Shown here piece by piece: positions 1-10,514 of a stretch of 64,000 nucleotides of DNA. Each line of letters starts with the position of its first letter. Positions within the stretch are counted from its first letter, which is position 1. The stretch is from Pseudomonas sp. Bout1 (GTDB lineage Bacteria > Pseudomonadota > Gammaproteobacteria > Pseudomonadales > Pseudomonadaceae), in assembly GCF_034314165.1 (NCBI RefSeq), contig NZ_JAVIWK010000001.1, forward strand, positions 5,843,001-5,907,000, in the 5' to 3' direction. The translations under genes were made by a program, and so were the position numbers. Under the pieces are notes generated by a model, which was given only the letters and a program-made list of their open reading frames with translations, had not been told where the DNA came from and ran no database searches.

Positions 1-351
1 TTCAAGGCCGGTACCGATGACCTGCGCGAAAGCCCGCTGGTGGAACTGGCAGAGATGCTGATCGGCAAGGGTTTTGACCTGAGCATCTACGACAGCAACG
101 TCGAATACGCCCGTGTGCACGGTGCCAACAAGGAATACATCGAGTCGAAAATCCCTCACGTGTCGTCTCTGCTCAACTCGGACTTCGACGAAGTGATCAA
201 CAGCTCCGACGTGATCATCCTGGGCAACCGCGATGAGAAATTCCGTGCCCTGGCGCACAACGCGCCCCACGGCAAGCAAGTGGTCGACCTGGTGGGCTTC
301 ATGTCCAAGGCCACCAGCGTGACCGGTCGTACCGAAGGCATTTGCTGGTAA
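1..351 (+). CDS. algD: GDP-mannose 6-dehydrogenase, C-terminal part (partial)
   Basis: The open frame enters from the left edge and ends with TAA at 349-351, giving about 116 residues of the C-terminal domain of a UDP-glucose/GDP-mannose dehydrogenase family protein. The segment beginning FKAGTDDLRESP is the conserved start of the nucleotide-sugar-binding domain, and the end reads GRTEGICW. AlgD oxidises GDP-mannose to GDP-mannuronic acid, the committed step of alginate synthesis, in the cytoplasm. The identification rests on this domain and on alg8, alg44 and algK following directly downstream in the classical operon order. The 5' part and the operon promoter lie outside the window. Confidence 0.95.
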   Translation, partial: FKAGTDDLRESPLVELAEMLIGKGFDLSIYDSNVEYARVHGANKEYIESKIPHVSSLLNSDFDEVINSSDVIILGNRDEKFRALAHNAPHGKQVVDLVGFMSKATSVTGRTEGICW

Positions 352-363
352 CGGCAACGGCAA

Positions 364-410
364 GTTTCAAGCTGCAAGCGTCCTGATCCCCAGCGCTTGC
401 AGCTTGAAGC
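364..410. repeat. Hairpin-forming inverted repeat between algD and alg8
   Basis: A perfect 15-bp inverted repeat (366-380 with 394-408) encloses a 13-nt loop. It fills most of the 74-nt gap between the algD stop and the alg8 start. There is no T run, so it does not look like an intrinsic terminator. It resembles the AAGCTGCAAG-type palindromes scattered through pseudomonad intergenic regions and could stabilise or process the operon mRNA; that role is inference. Confidence 0.7.
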
Positions 411-434
411 CTCCTTCACCTGCGGATGACGCCT

Positions 435-1916
435 ATGTCCAAGTTAAAACACGTACTCCTGCAATCCGCCGGCTGGCTGTTGTTCCTGAGCCTGCTGATG
501 GGACTCGCCCTGCTGTTGCCGGCGAGTACGTTCGACTCCGAGTCGAAGAATTTTATTTTCCTGATTGGCGCCGTCGGTATCTGGCGCTACTCGATGGGTG
601 CTACGCATTTCTTTCGCGGCATGCTGTTTTTGTACGTGGTCTACCCGCACCTGCGGCGCAAAGTGCGCAAGCTGGGCAAGGCAGCAGACCCCTCCCACGT
701 ATTCCTGATGGTCACAAGCTTTCGGATCGACGCGCTGACCACTGCCCAGGTCTACAGCTCGGTGATCCGCGAAGCCATCGAATGTGGCTTCCCCACCACG
801 GTGGTGTGCTCGCTGGTGGAAATGTCCGATGAACTGCTGGTCAAGAGCCTGTGGGCGAAGATGAACCCGCCGGACCACGTCAAGCTGGACTTCGTGCGTA
901 TCGCCGGTACCGGCAAACGCGACGGCCTGGCCTTCGGTTTTCGCGCCATCTCGCGCCACCTGCCGGACGACCGCGCCGTGGTGGCCGTGATCGATGGCGA
1001 CACCGTGCTCGCCGAGGGCGTGGTGCGCAAAACCGTGCCGTGGTTCCAACTGTTCGGCAATGTCGGCGGCCTGACCACCAACGAGTTCTGCGAAGTGCGC
1101 GGCGGCTACATCATGAGCGAATGGCACAAGCTGCGCTTCGCCCAGCGCCACATCAACATGTGCTCCATGGCGTTGTCCAAACGCGTGCTGACCATGACCG
1201 GTCGCATGTCGGTGTTTCGCGCCAACGTCGTCACCGACCCGGGCTTTATCGCCGATGTGGAAAGCGACTCGCTGCAACACTGGCGCCTGGGCCGCTTCAA
1301 GTTTTTGACCGGTGACGACAAGTCCAGCTGGTTCAGCCTGATGCGCCTGGGCTACGACACTTTCTATGTGCCGGACGCCGCGATCCACACCGTGGAACAC
1401 CCGCCCGAGAAGAGTTTCATCAAGGCCAGCCGCAAGCTGATGTTCCGCTGGTATGGCAACAACCTGCGCCAGAACTCACGAGCCCTGGGCCTGGGCATGC
1501 GTCGGCTGGGCCTGTTCACCAGCATCGTGTTGTTCGACCAGCGCGTATCGATGTGGACCTCCCTGCTGGGCCTGACCGTGGCGATCATCGCGACCTTCAA
1601 ATACGGCGGCGCATTCATCCTCGCCTACCTGCTGTGGATCGGCATCACCCGCCTGATCTTGACCCTGCTGCTGTCGTGCTCCGGCCACCGGATCGGCCCG
1701 GCCTACCCGGTGATTCTCTATTACAACCAGATCATGGGCGCGCTGGTGAAGATCTACGTGTTCTTCCGCCTTGATCAACAGTCCTGGACACGCCAGGACA
1801 CCAAACTGACCCGCGATTTGGCCAGCTTTCAACGTTGGTTCAACACCTGGTCGTCTCGGACCATGACCTTCTCCGCCGGCAGCATTTTCGTCGCCGTGCT
1901 GCTGATGATGGTCTGA
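435..1916 (+). CDS. alg8: Alginate polymerase glycosyltransferase Alg8
   Basis: Family 2 glycosyltransferase that polymerises GDP-mannuronate into polymannuronate at the inner membrane. N-terminal hydrophobic segments lie at about residues 10-60. The cytoplasmic GT-A core carries the DGDT metal/nucleotide motif at about residues 190-193, a TGDD motif and an R-x-x-x-x-RW element (RKLMFRW) like the Q/R-x-x-RW of cellulose synthases. Several further membrane segments form the C-terminal third. ATG 435 (MSKLKHVL) is preferred because it gives 493 residues, close to the usual 494; an in-frame ATG at 426 is possible. It works with the c-di-GMP receptor Alg44 encoded next. Confidence 0.96.
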   Translation: MSKLKHVLLQSAGWLLFLSLLMGLALLLPASTFDSESKNFIFLIGAVGIWRYSMGATHFFRGMLFLYVVYPHLRRKVRKLGKAADPSHVFLMVTSFRIDALTTAQVYSSVIREAIECGFPTTVVCSLVEMSDELLVKSLWAKMNPPDHVKLDFVRIAGTGKRDGLAFGFRAISRHLPDDRAVVAVIDGDTVLAEGVVRKTVPWFQLFGNVGGLTTNEFCEVRGGYIMSEWHKLRFAQRHINMCSMALSKRVLTMTGRMSVFRANVVTDPGFIADVESDSLQHWRLGRFKFLTGDDKSSWFSLMRLGYDTFYVPDAAIHTVEHPPEKSFIKASRKLMFRWYGNNLRQNSRALGLGMRRLGLFTSIVLFDQRVSMWTSLLGLTVAIIATFKYGGAFILAYLLWIGITRLILTLLLSCSGHRIGPAYPVILYYNQIMGALVKIYVFFRLDQQSWTRQDTKLTRDLASFQRWFNTWSSRTMTFSAGSIFVAVLLMMV

Positions 1917-1952
1917 CCCTGCCAAGCCTGAATTAACTTAGGAATTACACCG

Positions 1953-3134
1953 ATGAATAGCCCAATGAATCCTCCAGTAAACGCCAACGTAGTCCATGAG
2001 TCCGAAGCCCAACGCCAACACGCTCGGGTAAAAATCCCGGCCAAGCTGCGCTTCTTCGGCGCCGACCATACGCCGATGGAAGTGCGGGTCATTGACCTCT
2101 CCGCTGGCGGCCTGGCGTTCAACGCCCCGCAGCAGGCGCTGAAAGTCGGTGATGTGCACAAGGGTCGCTTGCAGTTCGTGATCGATAACCTGGGCCTGGC
2201 GATGGACGTCGAGTTGCTGATTCGCTCCTACGACCGCCAGACCGGCCGCACCGGTTGCCAGTTCCAGAACCTCGACGCACAAGACATTTCCACCCTGCGC
2301 CACCTGATCACCTCGCACTTGTCCGGCGACATCGTGACCATGGGCGACGTACTGGCGACCCTGCAACGCGACAACTTCACCAAGGCGCGCAAGGTCAAGG
2401 ACGGCGGCAGCAACATGAGCGTCGGTGGCCGCCTGCGGGCCGTGACCTTCAGCCTGGCGATCTTCCTGGTGGGCCTGGCGGCATTCGGCTTCGTGGTCAA
2501 ATCGGTGTACGGCATGTACTTCGTCAGCCACGCCACTTCCGGCCTGGTGAGCGTGCCCGGGATGAACGTGACCATGCCTCGCGATGGCACCGTACAGAGC
2601 CTGATCAAAGGTGATGCGGTCGCGGCCAAAGGCGCGCCACTGGCGACCTTCAGCACCAGTATGCTCGACGTGCTCAAGGGCCATCTGGACGAAGACCAGT
2701 TGCAACCGGCCAAGGTCGAAGAGCTGTTCGGCAAGCAGATGACCGGCACCCTCACCTCCCCGTGCGACTGCATCGTGGCCCAGCAACTGGTCGCCGACGG
2801 TCAGTACGCCAGCAAGGGTGATGTGATCTTCCAACTGGTACCACGCGGCAGCCAGGCCAACGTGGATGCCCGCTTTTCCTATCGCCAGTTTGCCGACGTT
2901 CGCCCGGGTACCCGCGTGAACTTCCAGGTGGCCGATGAAGAACAGGTACGCACCGGCACCATCGTCAGCAGCACCAGCCTCAACAGCAGCGAAATGTCCT
3001 CCGACATCCGTGTGCAGATCAAGCCTGATGCCCCGCTGGACAGCACCTATGCCGGTCGCCCGGTGGAAGTGACCAGCGACCGTGGCCCATCCCTGAACTG
3101 GCTGATCGACAAAGCCATGGCTCACGGTCTGTAA
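1953..3134 (+). CDS. alg44: Alginate polymerase regulator Alg44 (PilZ, c-di-GMP receptor)
   Basis: A 393-residue inner-membrane protein. The N-terminal PilZ domain has the c-di-GMP binding motifs: RxxxR at R21/R25 (RQHAR) and DxSxxG at D48-G53 (DLSAGG). One transmembrane helix follows at about residues 160-185, then a periplasmic domain resembling the hairpin/barrel of membrane fusion proteins. Binding of c-di-GMP by this family activates Alg8. The start at 1953 is supported by TAGGA nine to ten bases upstream. It lies 36 nt after alg8 and 18 nt before the chosen algK start. Confidence 0.96.
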   Translation: MNSPMNPPVNANVVHESEAQRQHARVKIPAKLRFFGADHTPMEVRVIDLSAGGLAFNAPQQALKVGDVHKGRLQFVIDNLGLAMDVELLIRSYDRQTGRTGCQFQNLDAQDISTLRHLITSHLSGDIVTMGDVLATLQRDNFTKARKVKDGGSNMSVGGRLRAVTFSLAIFLVGLAAFGFVVKSVYGMYFVSHATSGLVSVPGMNVTMPRDGTVQSLIKGDAVAAKGAPLATFSTSMLDVLKGHLDEDQLQPAKVEELFGKQMTGTLTSPCDCIVAQQLVADGQYASKGDVIFQLVPRGSQANVDARFSYRQFADVRPGTRVNFQVADEEQVRTGTIVSSTSLNSSEMSSDIRVQIKPDAPLDSTYAGRPVEVTSDRGPSLNWLIDKAMAHGL

Positions 3135-3152
3135 GCGGAGGACATGCCTGTG

Positions 3153-4652
3153 ATGATTATTCCAAAAACACTGCTGGTCTCTGTGGGAGCCGGGCTTGCC
3201 CGCGATGACGGTGGTGAATCCAACACCGCCATCGCAGGCAAGCCAGCTCCCACACAAAGCAGATCCCACTCTGCCTTGGCATATTGTGCACTGGCACTTG
3301 CCGTCAGCCTCGCCGGTTGCGCCGGCCTGCCCGACCAACGCCTGGCCAACGAAGCCCTCAAGCGTGGCGACACGGTCACCGCGCAGCAGAACTACCAGCA
3401 ACTGGCCGACCTGGGTTACAGCGAAGCCCAGGTCGGCCTGGCTGACATCCAGGTTGGCACCCGCGACCCCGAGCAAATCAAACAGGCCGAAGCGACGTAC
3501 CGCGCGGCCGCTGATACCTCGCCCCGTGCCCAGGCGCGGCTGGGTCGCCTGCTGGTCGCCAAACCCGGCGCCACCGAGGCCGAGCACCACGAAGCCGAAG
3601 GCCTGCTGAAAAAAGCCTTTGCCAATGGCGAAGGCAACACCCTGATCCCGCTGGCGATGCTGTACCTGCAATACCCGCACAGTTTCCCGAACATCAACGC
3701 CCAGCAGCAAATCAGCAAATGGCGCGCCTCGGGTTACCCCGAAGCCGGCCTCGCCCAGGTGCTGCTGTACCGCACCCAAGACACCTACGACCAGCATCTG
3801 GATGAAGTGGAAAGCATCTGCAAAGCCGCGCTGAACACCACCGATATCTGCTACGTCGAACTGGCCACGGTCTACCAAAAAAAAGCCCAGCCCGAAAAAC
3901 AGGCCGAACTGCTCAAGCAGATGGAAGCAGGCTACAGCCGTGGCGCCGTCACCGCCCAACGGGTCGACAGCGTAGCTCGCGTATTGGGTGATGCAACCCT
4001 GGGCAAGACCGACGAAAAAACCGCCCAGGCCCTGCTGGAAAAAATCGCCCCCGGCTACCCGGCTTCCTGGGTCAGCCTGGCGCAACTGCTCTACGACTTC
4101 CCGGAACTGGGCGACGTCGACCAGATGATGAAGTACCTGGACAACGGCCGCGCCGCCGACCAGCCCCGCGCTGAACTGCTGCTGGGCAAACTCTACTACG
4201 AAGGCAAGTGGGTCCCGGCAGATGCCCAGGCCGCCGAAGCGCACTTTCAGAAAGCCGTCGGCCGCGAAGTGGCCGCCGATTACTACCTCGGCCAGATTTA
4301 CCGCCGTGGCTACCTGGGCAAGGTCTATTCGCAAAAGGCCCTGGACCACCTGCTGACCGCCGCGCGCAACGGCCAGAACAGCGCCGACTTCGCGATCGCC
4401 CAACTGTTTTCCCAAGGCAAGGGCACCAAGCCCGACCCGATTAACGCCTATGTCTTCAGCCAGTTGGCCAAGGCCCAGGACACGCCGGAAGCCAACGACC
4501 TGGCGACCCAGCTCGAAGCTCCGCTGACCCCGCAACAACGCGCCGAAGGCCAACGCCTGGTGCAACAGGAGCTGGCCGCGCGCGGCACCCTGGCCCAAAG
4601 CACGCTGCAATTGCACGCCCTGCAAGAAGAAGACGGCGAGGAATCCCTATGA
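3153..4652 (+). CDS. algK: Alginate export lipoprotein AlgK, with REP-derived leader
   Basis: Outer-membrane lipoprotein of Sel1/TPR-like repeats that scaffolds the alginate secretion complex with AlgE and AlgX. The mature part begins at the lipobox LAGC (Cys 56 from this start) and runs on as helical repeats to the C-terminus. The N-terminal leader is unusual: 3184-3255 is a REP palindrome read in frame, so the leader is about 55 residues, not the usual 20-30. GGAGG at 3137-3141 is too close to ATG 3144; GTG 3150 (8 nt) or ATG 3153 (11 nt) fit better. A TTG at 3276 would give a short leader without positive charge and without an obvious ribosome site. The algE start overlaps its stop. Confidence 0.93.
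   Translation: MIIPKTLLVSVGAGLARDDGGESNTAIAGKPAPTQSRSHSALAYCALALAVSLAGCAGLPDQRLANEALKRGDTVTAQQNYQQLADLGYSEAQVGLADIQVGTRDPEQIKQAEATYRAAADTSPRAQARLGRLLVAKPGATEAEHHEAEGLLKKAFANGEGNTLIPLAMLYLQYPHSFPNINAQQQISKWRASGYPEAGLAQVLLYRTQDTYDQHLDEVESICKAALNTTDICYVELATVYQKKAQPEKQAELLKQMEAGYSRGAVTAQRVDSVARVLGDATLGKTDEKTAQALLEKIAPGYPASWVSLAQLLYDFPELGDVDQMMKYLDNGRAADQPRAELLLGKLYYEGKWVPADAQAAEAHFQKAVGREVAADYYLGQIYRRGYLGKVYSQKALDHLLTAARNGQNSADFAIAQLFSQGKGTKPDPINAYVFSQLAKAQDTPEANDLATQLEAPLTPQQRAEGQRLVQQELAARGTLAQSTLQLHALQEEDGEESL
3184..3255. repeat. REP palindrome within the algK coding sequence
   Basis: The left half carries GTGGGAGCCGGGCTTGCC and the right half GGCAAGCCAGCTCCCAC, separated by a short centre. 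Together they form the same imperfect palindrome as the elements at 10325-10428 and 13937-14026. It lies after the ribosome-binding site and before the lipobox of algK. The frame stays open through it, so it encodes a leader segment with the feature VGAGLARDD...AGKPAPT. Confidence 0.9.
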
Positions 4653-6136
4653 AGCTCAACCCATTCGTCAAGGCCGGCATCGGCCTGACCTTCGCCCTGC
4701 TGTGGTCGTGCCCGACCCTGGCCGCGCTGACCGAAGCCAAGAACTTCGGCCTGGAAGTGAAAGCCACCGCGCAGTCCGAAGATGACCGCGACCTCGGCAC
4801 GCAAAAAGGCGGCGACGTCAACGGTATCGGCCTCGACCTGCGCCCGTGGATCTACGGCGAAAGTGGCAACTGGAGCGCCTACGCCATGGGCCAGGCCGTA
4901 ACCTCCAGCGACATCATCGAGACCGACACCCTGCAGCAATCGTCCGATGACACCACCGAACAATCGAGCAACAACGACCGCAAAAGCAAGAAAAACTACC
5001 TGGCGATGCGTGAGTTCTGGGTGGCTTACGGCGGCTTCACGCCTTACCCCGGCGAGATCCTCAAACTCGGTCGCCAGCGCCTGCGCAATGACGATGGCCA
5101 GTGGCGCGACACCAACATCGAAGCGCTGAACTGGACCTTCGACACCACCTTGCTCAAGGCCAATGTCGGGGTCGCCGAGCGTTTCAGCGAATACCGCACC
5201 GACCTCAAGGAACTGTCGCCCAAGGACAAGGACCGTCAGCACCTTTACGCTGACGCCGCCTATCAGTGGACGCCGGGGCAGTGGATCGGCCTGCGCGCTC
5301 ACCACACCCATGACGACGGCAAGCTCGACTTCCCGGAACCGGGCGTGGCCACCGACTCGCTGGACAAACGCGAGAACGGCGACCTGACCTGGCTCGGCAT
5401 CGAAGCCAACAGCGACGCGTATAACTGGCGCAACACCAACACCGTCAACTACTGGGCCAGCGTCACCGGCATGCAGGGCGACCGCGACACGGTCAACGCC
5501 TTGAACGCCGACGGCACCCGCCCCACCCATGCCAAGCGCAGCGATGACGTGAATGGCTGGGCCACCGACCTGGGTGTGCGCCTGCGCCTCGACCCGCAGT
5601 GGCAAGTAGGCGCCGCCTACTCCCGGGCCAGTGCCGAATACGAGCAGAACGGCCTGCAAAGCAACCGTTCGAACTGGACCGGTACCCAGTCCCGCGTGCA
5701 CCGTTTCGGCGAAGCGTTTCGCGGCGAAATGAACAACATGCAGTCCATGAGCCTGTTCGGTTCCTGGCAGTTGCGCGAGGACTACGACGCAAGCCTGGTG
5801 TACCACAAGTTCTGGCGCGTCGACGGCAACAAGCCGGTCGGCAGCAACGGCATCGATGCCGTGCAGAACAACACCGACGACGTGACCGGCGCAATCCTGT
5901 CCAGCACTTCCCTGCCGCTTGAAGATGGCAAGAAAGACCTGGGCCAGGAGATGGACCTGGTCGTCACCAAGTACTTCAAGAAAGGCCTGCTGCCGGCCGC
6001 ACTCAGCCAGTCGATCGACGAACCGTCGGCCCTGGTGCGTTTCCGTGCTGGCGTGTTCAAGCCGGGCGACGCCTATGGCAGCCAGGTCGACTCGTACATG
6101 CATCGCGCCTTTGTCGACGTGATCTGGAAGTTCTGA
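4649..6136 (+). CDS. algE: Alginate outer-membrane export porin AlgE
   Basis: A 495-residue beta-barrel protein through which alginate crosses the outer membrane. A signal peptide is visible at residues 1-27 (hydrophobic stretch ending PTLAA). The rest shows alternating amphipathic strands, many aromatic residues and a terminal phenylalanine (DVIWKF*), typical of BamA-assembled barrels. Length is close to the P. aeruginosa protein (490). ATG 4649 overlaps the algK stop in an ATGA arrangement, implying translational coupling. Confidence 0.96.
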   Translation: MKLNPFVKAGIGLTFALLWSCPTLAALTEAKNFGLEVKATAQSEDDRDLGTQKGGDVNGIGLDLRPWIYGESGNWSAYAMGQAVTSSDIIETDTLQQSSDDTTEQSSNNDRKSKKNYLAMREFWVAYGGFTPYPGEILKLGRQRLRNDDGQWRDTNIEALNWTFDTTLLKANVGVAERFSEYRTDLKELSPKDKDRQHLYADAAYQWTPGQWIGLRAHHTHDDGKLDFPEPGVATDSLDKRENGDLTWLGIEANSDAYNWRNTNTVNYWASVTGMQGDRDTVNALNADGTRPTHAKRSDDVNGWATDLGVRLRLDPQWQVGAAYSRASAEYEQNGLQSNRSNWTGTQSRVHRFGEAFRGEMNNMQSMSLFGSWQLREDYDASLVYHKFWRVDGNKPVGSNGIDAVQNNTDDVTGAILSSTSLPLEDGKKDLGQEMDLVVTKYFKKGLLPAALSQSIDEPSALVRFRAGVFKPGDAYGSQVDSYMHRAFVDVIWKF

Positions 6137-6150
6137 TGGGAGCCTGCGCA

Positions 6151-7695
6151 ATGAAGCCTCAAAGCCTGCTCGTCGCGGCCATGCTGTTGGCCAGCGCCTC
6201 GGCCTTCGCCGACAAAGCGCCGACCATCGCCAAAGAGCTGCAACAGGCCAAGACCTACACCATTTCCAGCCCGCCGACCGCGCCGCTGGAGATGGCCAAG
6301 CCTGCACTGCCGGACGTGTCCGGCTATACCGCGGCGAATATCGCGAAGAAGATCGTACGCAGCAAACCCGGCAAAGTCAGCATCCGCCGGATGATGCAGG
6401 AAGACGCCCTGAAGGACTTCATCGGCGGCGACAACAAGATGGCCGAATGGGTAGTGCGCCAGCACGGTATTCCCCAGGCGATCTTTGTCGACGACGGCTA
6501 CATGAACCTCAAGGACCTGCTGAAGAAAGTGCCCAAGCAGTACCTCAGCGAAACCTCGCCGGGGGTGTTCCTGGCCAAGCTGCCGATCGTGGTGGGCCGT
6601 AAAGGCATCCTTGAAATCGACAAGCAGACCCAGGAGTTGCGCCTGTCCCAGGAAGCCGGTTCGTTCCTGATCAACGACGGCCAGTTGTTTGTGCGTGACA
6701 CCAAAATCACCGGCTGGCGCGAGAAAACCAACGGCCCGGCGACCTTCCAGTCGCCCAAGGAATTCCGCCCGTTCCTGCTGGCCTGGGGCGGCACCGAGAC
6801 CTACATCGCCAACAGCAAGATGGCCAGCTTCGGCTACGCCAACAGTAAGTCGTACGGCGTGAGTATTTCCCAGTACACCCCGAACATGGCCAAGGTACTC
6901 AAGCGCCCTGAGCCAACCGGCTGGATCGTCGACTCCGAGTTCTCGGACATGTGGTACGGCTTCTACTGCTACGAAACCACCGGCTTTGTGCTCAAGGGCA
7001 ATACCTACAAAGACAACATCGTCTATGGCATTGACCCCCACGACCGTTCCCACGGTTTGATCATCACCGACAACACCGTCTACGGCACGAAGAAGAAGCA
7101 CGGCATCATCATTTCCCGGGAAGTGAACGACAGCTTCATCTTCAACAACCGCAGCTTCGACAACAAGCTCTCGGGCCTGGTGATCGACCGTAACAGCGTC
7201 AACAACCTGATCGCCGACAACGAGATCTACCGCAACCACACCGACGGCATCACCCTCTATGAGAGCGGCGATAACCTGTTGTGGGGCAACAAGGTGATCA
7301 GCAATCGTCGCCACGGCATCCGCGTGCGTAACAGCGTGAACATTCGCCTGTACGAGAACGTTGCGATGGCCAACGGGCTGACCGGCGTGTACGGACACAT
7401 CAAGGATTTGACCGACACCGACCGCGACATCGCCCTCGACCCGTTCGACACCAAGGTCTCGCTGATCGTGGTCGGCGGTGAACTGGCCGCCAATGGCAGC
7501 GGCCCGCTGTCCATCGACTCGCCATTGAGCGTCGAGCTATACCGCGTGTCGATGCTTGCGCCGACCAAATCCAGTGGCATCAGCTTCTCCGGCGTCCTCG
7601 GCGATCGCCAGGAAGAGATTCTCGACCTTCTGGTACGCCAGAAGAAAGCCGTGCTGATCGACCCTGTCGAACGCCAGACCGAAATGCAGGACTGA
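6151..7695 (+). CDS. algG: Mannuronan C5-epimerase AlgG
   Basis: Periplasmic epimerase that converts mannuronate residues of the nascent polymer to guluronate. A signal peptide spans residues 1-20 (ends ASAFA). The body is a right-handed parallel beta-helix of the CASH type with the active-site DPHD motif at residues 295-298, followed by RSHG. ATG 6151 is chosen because GGGAG at 6138-6142 is eight bases upstream and the signal peptide starts here; an in-frame ATG at 6136 overlapping the algE stop adds five residues. 514 residues. Confidence 0.95.
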   Translation: MKPQSLLVAAMLLASASAFADKAPTIAKELQQAKTYTISSPPTAPLEMAKPALPDVSGYTAANIAKKIVRSKPGKVSIRRMMQEDALKDFIGGDNKMAEWVVRQHGIPQAIFVDDGYMNLKDLLKKVPKQYLSETSPGVFLAKLPIVVGRKGILEIDKQTQELRLSQEAGSFLINDGQLFVRDTKITGWREKTNGPATFQSPKEFRPFLLAWGGTETYIANSKMASFGYANSKSYGVSISQYTPNMAKVLKRPEPTGWIVDSEFSDMWYGFYCYETTGFVLKGNTYKDNIVYGIDPHDRSHGLIITDNTVYGTKKKHGIIISREVNDSFIFNNRSFDNKLSGLVIDRNSVNNLIADNEIYRNHTDGITLYESGDNLLWGNKVISNRRHGIRVRNSVNIRLYENVAMANGLTGVYGHIKDLTDTDRDIALDPFDTKVSLIVVGGELAANGSGPLSIDSPLSVELYRVSMLAPTKSSGISFSGVLGDRQEEILDLLVRQKKAVLIDPVERQTEMQD

Positions 7696-7706
7696 GGATG
7701 ACCTTT

Positions 7707-9155
7707 ATGCACCCACACATGATCAAACTGCTCTGCCTTTCGGGTTTGACCCTCGGCCTGCTCGCCGCCAGCCAGGGCGTGCGCGCCGACGAAGTACAGG
7801 CCCCGATATTCAGCGCCGAACCGTGCTGCAGCTTGTGCCCGGCCGCCCACGACGCGAAGAACTACACCACGCGCTACCAGCAGAACTTCACCACCCTGGT
7901 GCAAGCACAGGGCGACTGGTTGTTCCGCACCCAGGAAGATTTGCGCACCGAATTCGACACCAGCCCTGCCGGCTACAAACGCATGCAACAACTGCACGAT
8001 GCGTTCAAGAGCAAGGGTGTGGAACTGGTCGTGGTCTACCAGCCAACCCGTGGTTTGGTGAACCGCAACAAGCTCAACCCTGAAGAGAAAGCCAAGTTCG
8101 ATTTTGACAAGGCGCTGGGCAACTACAAGACCATGCTGGGGCGCTTCGCCAAGATGGGCTACGTGGTGCCGGACCTGTCGCCATTGACCAACGAGCAACT
8201 GCCGGATGAATTGCCGGCCCACGATTTCTACTTCCGTGGCGACCAACACTGGACGCCATACGGTGCGCAGCGCACGGCGAAAATCGTCGGTGCAAAAGTG
8301 CGCGCGATGCCTGAATTTGCCGGCATCCCGCAGCGTGAGTTCGAGACCAAGCGCTCCGGCCGCATGGGCAAGACCGGCACCCTGCACAACATGGCCGGGC
8401 AATTGTGCGGCACCAGCTACGCGATCCAGTACATGGACCAGTTCACCACCGAGCCCAAGGGCGAAGCGGCAGACGGCGACCTGTTCGGTGATTCCGGCAA
8501 CCCGCAGATCACCCTCGTGGGCACCAGCCACAGCGGCAAGAACTACAACTTCGCGGGCTTCCTGGAACAAGAAATCGGTGCCGACATCCTCAACGTCGCC
8601 TTCCCCGGCGGTGGCCTGGAAGGCTCGATGATCCAGTACCTGGGCAGCGAAGAATTCCAGAAAACCCCGCCGAAGATTCTGATCTGGGAGTTCTCGCCGC
8701 TGTATCGACTGGACCAGGAGACCATCTACCGCCAGATGATGTCGCTGCTCGACAACGGCTGTGAAGGCAAGACCGCCCAGATGACCGCCAGCACTACGCT
8801 CAAACCCGGCAAGAACGAATTGCTGGTTAACAGTTCGAACAAAGACCTGCGCAATTCCAGCCATCAGGTCGATATCCGCTTCGCCGACCCTTCGGTGAAA
8901 ACCTTGCAAGCCACCCTCTGGTACATGAACGGACGCCACGAGGACATCAAGATCGAGAAACCCGAAACATCCGATACAGACGGGCGTTTCGCCTTTGAAC
9001 TGCGCACCGACGAAGACTGGGCCACGCAAAACCTGCTGGCCGTGGAAGTGCAGGGCCCCGAAGCGGGCGCTGCCGCGCAGAAAGTCGAAGCGAAAATTTG
9101 CACACGCAACGTATTCCCGGCGGGTGGTCAACAGACCGCTTCCGCCGGGCAATGA
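7707..9155 (+). CDS. algX: Alginate O-acetyltransferase AlgX
   Basis: Periplasmic SGNH-like acetyltransferase with a C-terminal carbohydrate-binding module. It transfers acetyl groups to mannuronate and takes part in the export complex. The signal peptide ends at VRADE. The Asp-x-His pair is D179/H181 (RGDQHWTP) and the nucleophile is S274 in GTSHSG, matching the family triad. ATG 7707 has GAGG nine bases upstream; in-frame ATGs exist at 7698 and 7719. About 482 residues, near the usual 474. Confidence 0.95.
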   Translation: MHPHMIKLLCLSGLTLGLLAASQGVRADEVQAPIFSAEPCCSLCPAAHDAKNYTTRYQQNFTTLVQAQGDWLFRTQEDLRTEFDTSPAGYKRMQQLHDAFKSKGVELVVVYQPTRGLVNRNKLNPEEKAKFDFDKALGNYKTMLGRFAKMGYVVPDLSPLTNEQLPDELPAHDFYFRGDQHWTPYGAQRTAKIVGAKVRAMPEFAGIPQREFETKRSGRMGKTGTLHNMAGQLCGTSYAIQYMDQFTTEPKGEAADGDLFGDSGNPQITLVGTSHSGKNYNFAGFLEQEIGADILNVAFPGGGLEGSMIQYLGSEEFQKTPPKILIWEFSPLYRLDQETIYRQMMSLLDNGCEGKTAQMTASTTLKPGKNELLVNSSNKDLRNSSHQVDIRFADPSVKTLQATLWYMNGRHEDIKIEKPETSDTDGRFAFELRTDEDWATQNLLAVEVQGPEAGAAAQKVEAKICTRNVFPAGGQQTASAGQ

Positions 9156-9163
9156 GGTTACTT

Positions 9164-10276
9164 ATGCAGACCAGACTCTTACTACCCACGCTGCTGGGCC
9201 TGGCGATTTTTGCCGGCTCCGTTAACGCCGCCGCGCCACTGCGTCCACCCCAGGGCTACTTCGCCCCGGTGGAGGCATTCAAGACCGGCGACTTCAAGAA
9301 CGACTGCGACACCATGCCCGCGCCGTACACCGGTTCGCTGCAGTTTCGCAGCAAATACGAAGGCTCGGACAAGGCGCGCTCCACACTGAATGTGCAGTCC
9401 GAAAAAGCCTTTCGCGACAGCACCGCCGACATCACCAAGCTGGAAAAAGACACCAGCAAACGCGTGATGCAATTCATGCGCGACGGCAGGCCGGAGCAGC
9501 TGGAATGCACGCTGAACTGGCTCACAAGCTGGGCCAAGGCCGATGCGTTGATGTCCAAGGACTTCAACCACACCGGCAAGTCCATGCGCAAATGGGCGCT
9601 GGGCAGCATGGCGTCGGCCTATGTGCGCCTGAAGTTCTCCGACTCCCACCCGCTGGCCAACCACCAGCAGGAGTCGCAGTTGATCGAGGCCTGGTTCAGC
9701 AAAATGGCCGACCAGGTAGTGAGCGACTGGGACAACCTGCCGCTGGATAAAACCAACAACCACTCCTACTGGGCCGCCTGGTCGGTGATGGCGACCTCCA
9801 TCGCCACCAACCGTCGCGACCTGTTTGACTGGGCCGTGAAGGAATACAAGGTCGGCGCCAACCAGGTGGATGCCCAAGGCTTCCTGCCCAACGAATTGAA
9901 GCGTCAGCAACGGGCTTTGTCGTACCACAACTACGCCCTGCCACCGTTGGCAATGATCGCCAGTTTTGCGTTGGTCAATGGCGTGGACCTGCGCCAGGAA
10001 AACAACGGTGCACTCAAACGCCTGGGTGACAACGTGCTGGCCGGGGTGAAAGACCCGCAGATCTTCGAGAAGAAGAACGGCAAGGAGCAGGACATGAAAG
10101 ACCTCAAGGAGGACATGAAATTTGCCTGGCTTGAACCGTTCTGCACCCTCTACACCTGCGCGCCGGACGTGATCGAGCGCAAGCACGGGATGCAGCCGTT
10201 CAAGACGTTCCGCCTCGGCGGCGACCTGACCAAGGTCTACGACCCGACGCACGAAAAAGGCAACAAAGGCAGCTGA
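9164..10276 (+). CDS. algL: Periplasmic alginate lyase AlgL
   Basis: Polysaccharide lyase family 5 enzyme that cleaves alginate by beta-elimination and clears polymer that leaks into the periplasm. The signal peptide ends at SVNAA. The catalytic segment NNHSYW has N199 and H200; R247 and Y254 sit in the [11 protein letters not shown] segment, all in the spacing known for P. aeruginosa AlgL. ATG 9164 follows GAGG by six bases and gives 370 residues; ATG 9152, overlapping the algX stop as ATGA, is the alternative. A REP cluster separates it from algI. Confidence 0.95.
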   Translation: MQTRLLLPTLLGLAIFAGSVNAAAPLRPPQGYFAPVEAFKTGDFKNDCDTMPAPYTGSLQFRSKYEGSDKARSTLNVQSEKAFRDSTADITKLEKDTSKRVMQFMRDGRPEQLECTLNWLTSWAKADALMSKDFNHTGKSMRKWALGSMASAYVRLKFSDSHPLANHQQESQLIEAWFSKMADQVVSDWDNLPLDKTNNHSYWAAWSVMATSIATNRRDLFDWAVKEYKVGANQVDAQGFLPNELKRQQRALSYHNYALPPLAMIASFALVNGVDLRQENNGALKRLGDNVLAGVKDPQIFEKKNGKEQDMKDLKEDMKFAWLEPFCTLYTCAPDVIERKHGMQPFKTFRLGGDLTKVYDPTHEKGNKGS

Positions 10277-10280
10277 TACA

Positions 10281-10428
10281 AAGCTCCCACACCTGGACTC
10301 GGTCCAAATGTGGAGCTGGCTTTATGTGGGAGCTGGCTTGCCGGCGATGCAGACACCTCGGTGATTCAGACAACCCGAGTTGATCCCATCGCGGGCAAGC
10401 CCGGCTCCCACACAAGCCAGCTCCCACA
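10281..10428. repeat. REP cluster between algL and algI
   Basis: This holds a short AGCTCCCACA/TGTGGAGCT inverted pair (10281-10319), then a full REP palindrome (10325-10412) of the TGTGGGAGC...GCTTGCC type, then one more half-unit ending in AGCTCCCACA (about 10416-10428). The whole lies in the 238-nt non-coding gap of the operon. Confidence 0.85.
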
Positions 10429-10514
10429 CTGAACGCGTACACCCTCCCAGATTCGTGGGGGGGTTTGGGGGGGCCGTTGGCCCTTGACTGTTGGTTAAAC
10501 ATGGAGAGATCGGG

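Noticed and set aside
1938..4625. Very long antisense open frame (895 codons) opposite alg44 and algK; similar ones at 4448-6307, 6073-7398, 7257-9152, 10200-12071 and 14093-15541
   Set aside because: The opposite strand encodes complete, recognisable alginate proteins. Such antisense frames are expected from the strong third-position GC bias, and their translations are low-complexity with no known motifs.
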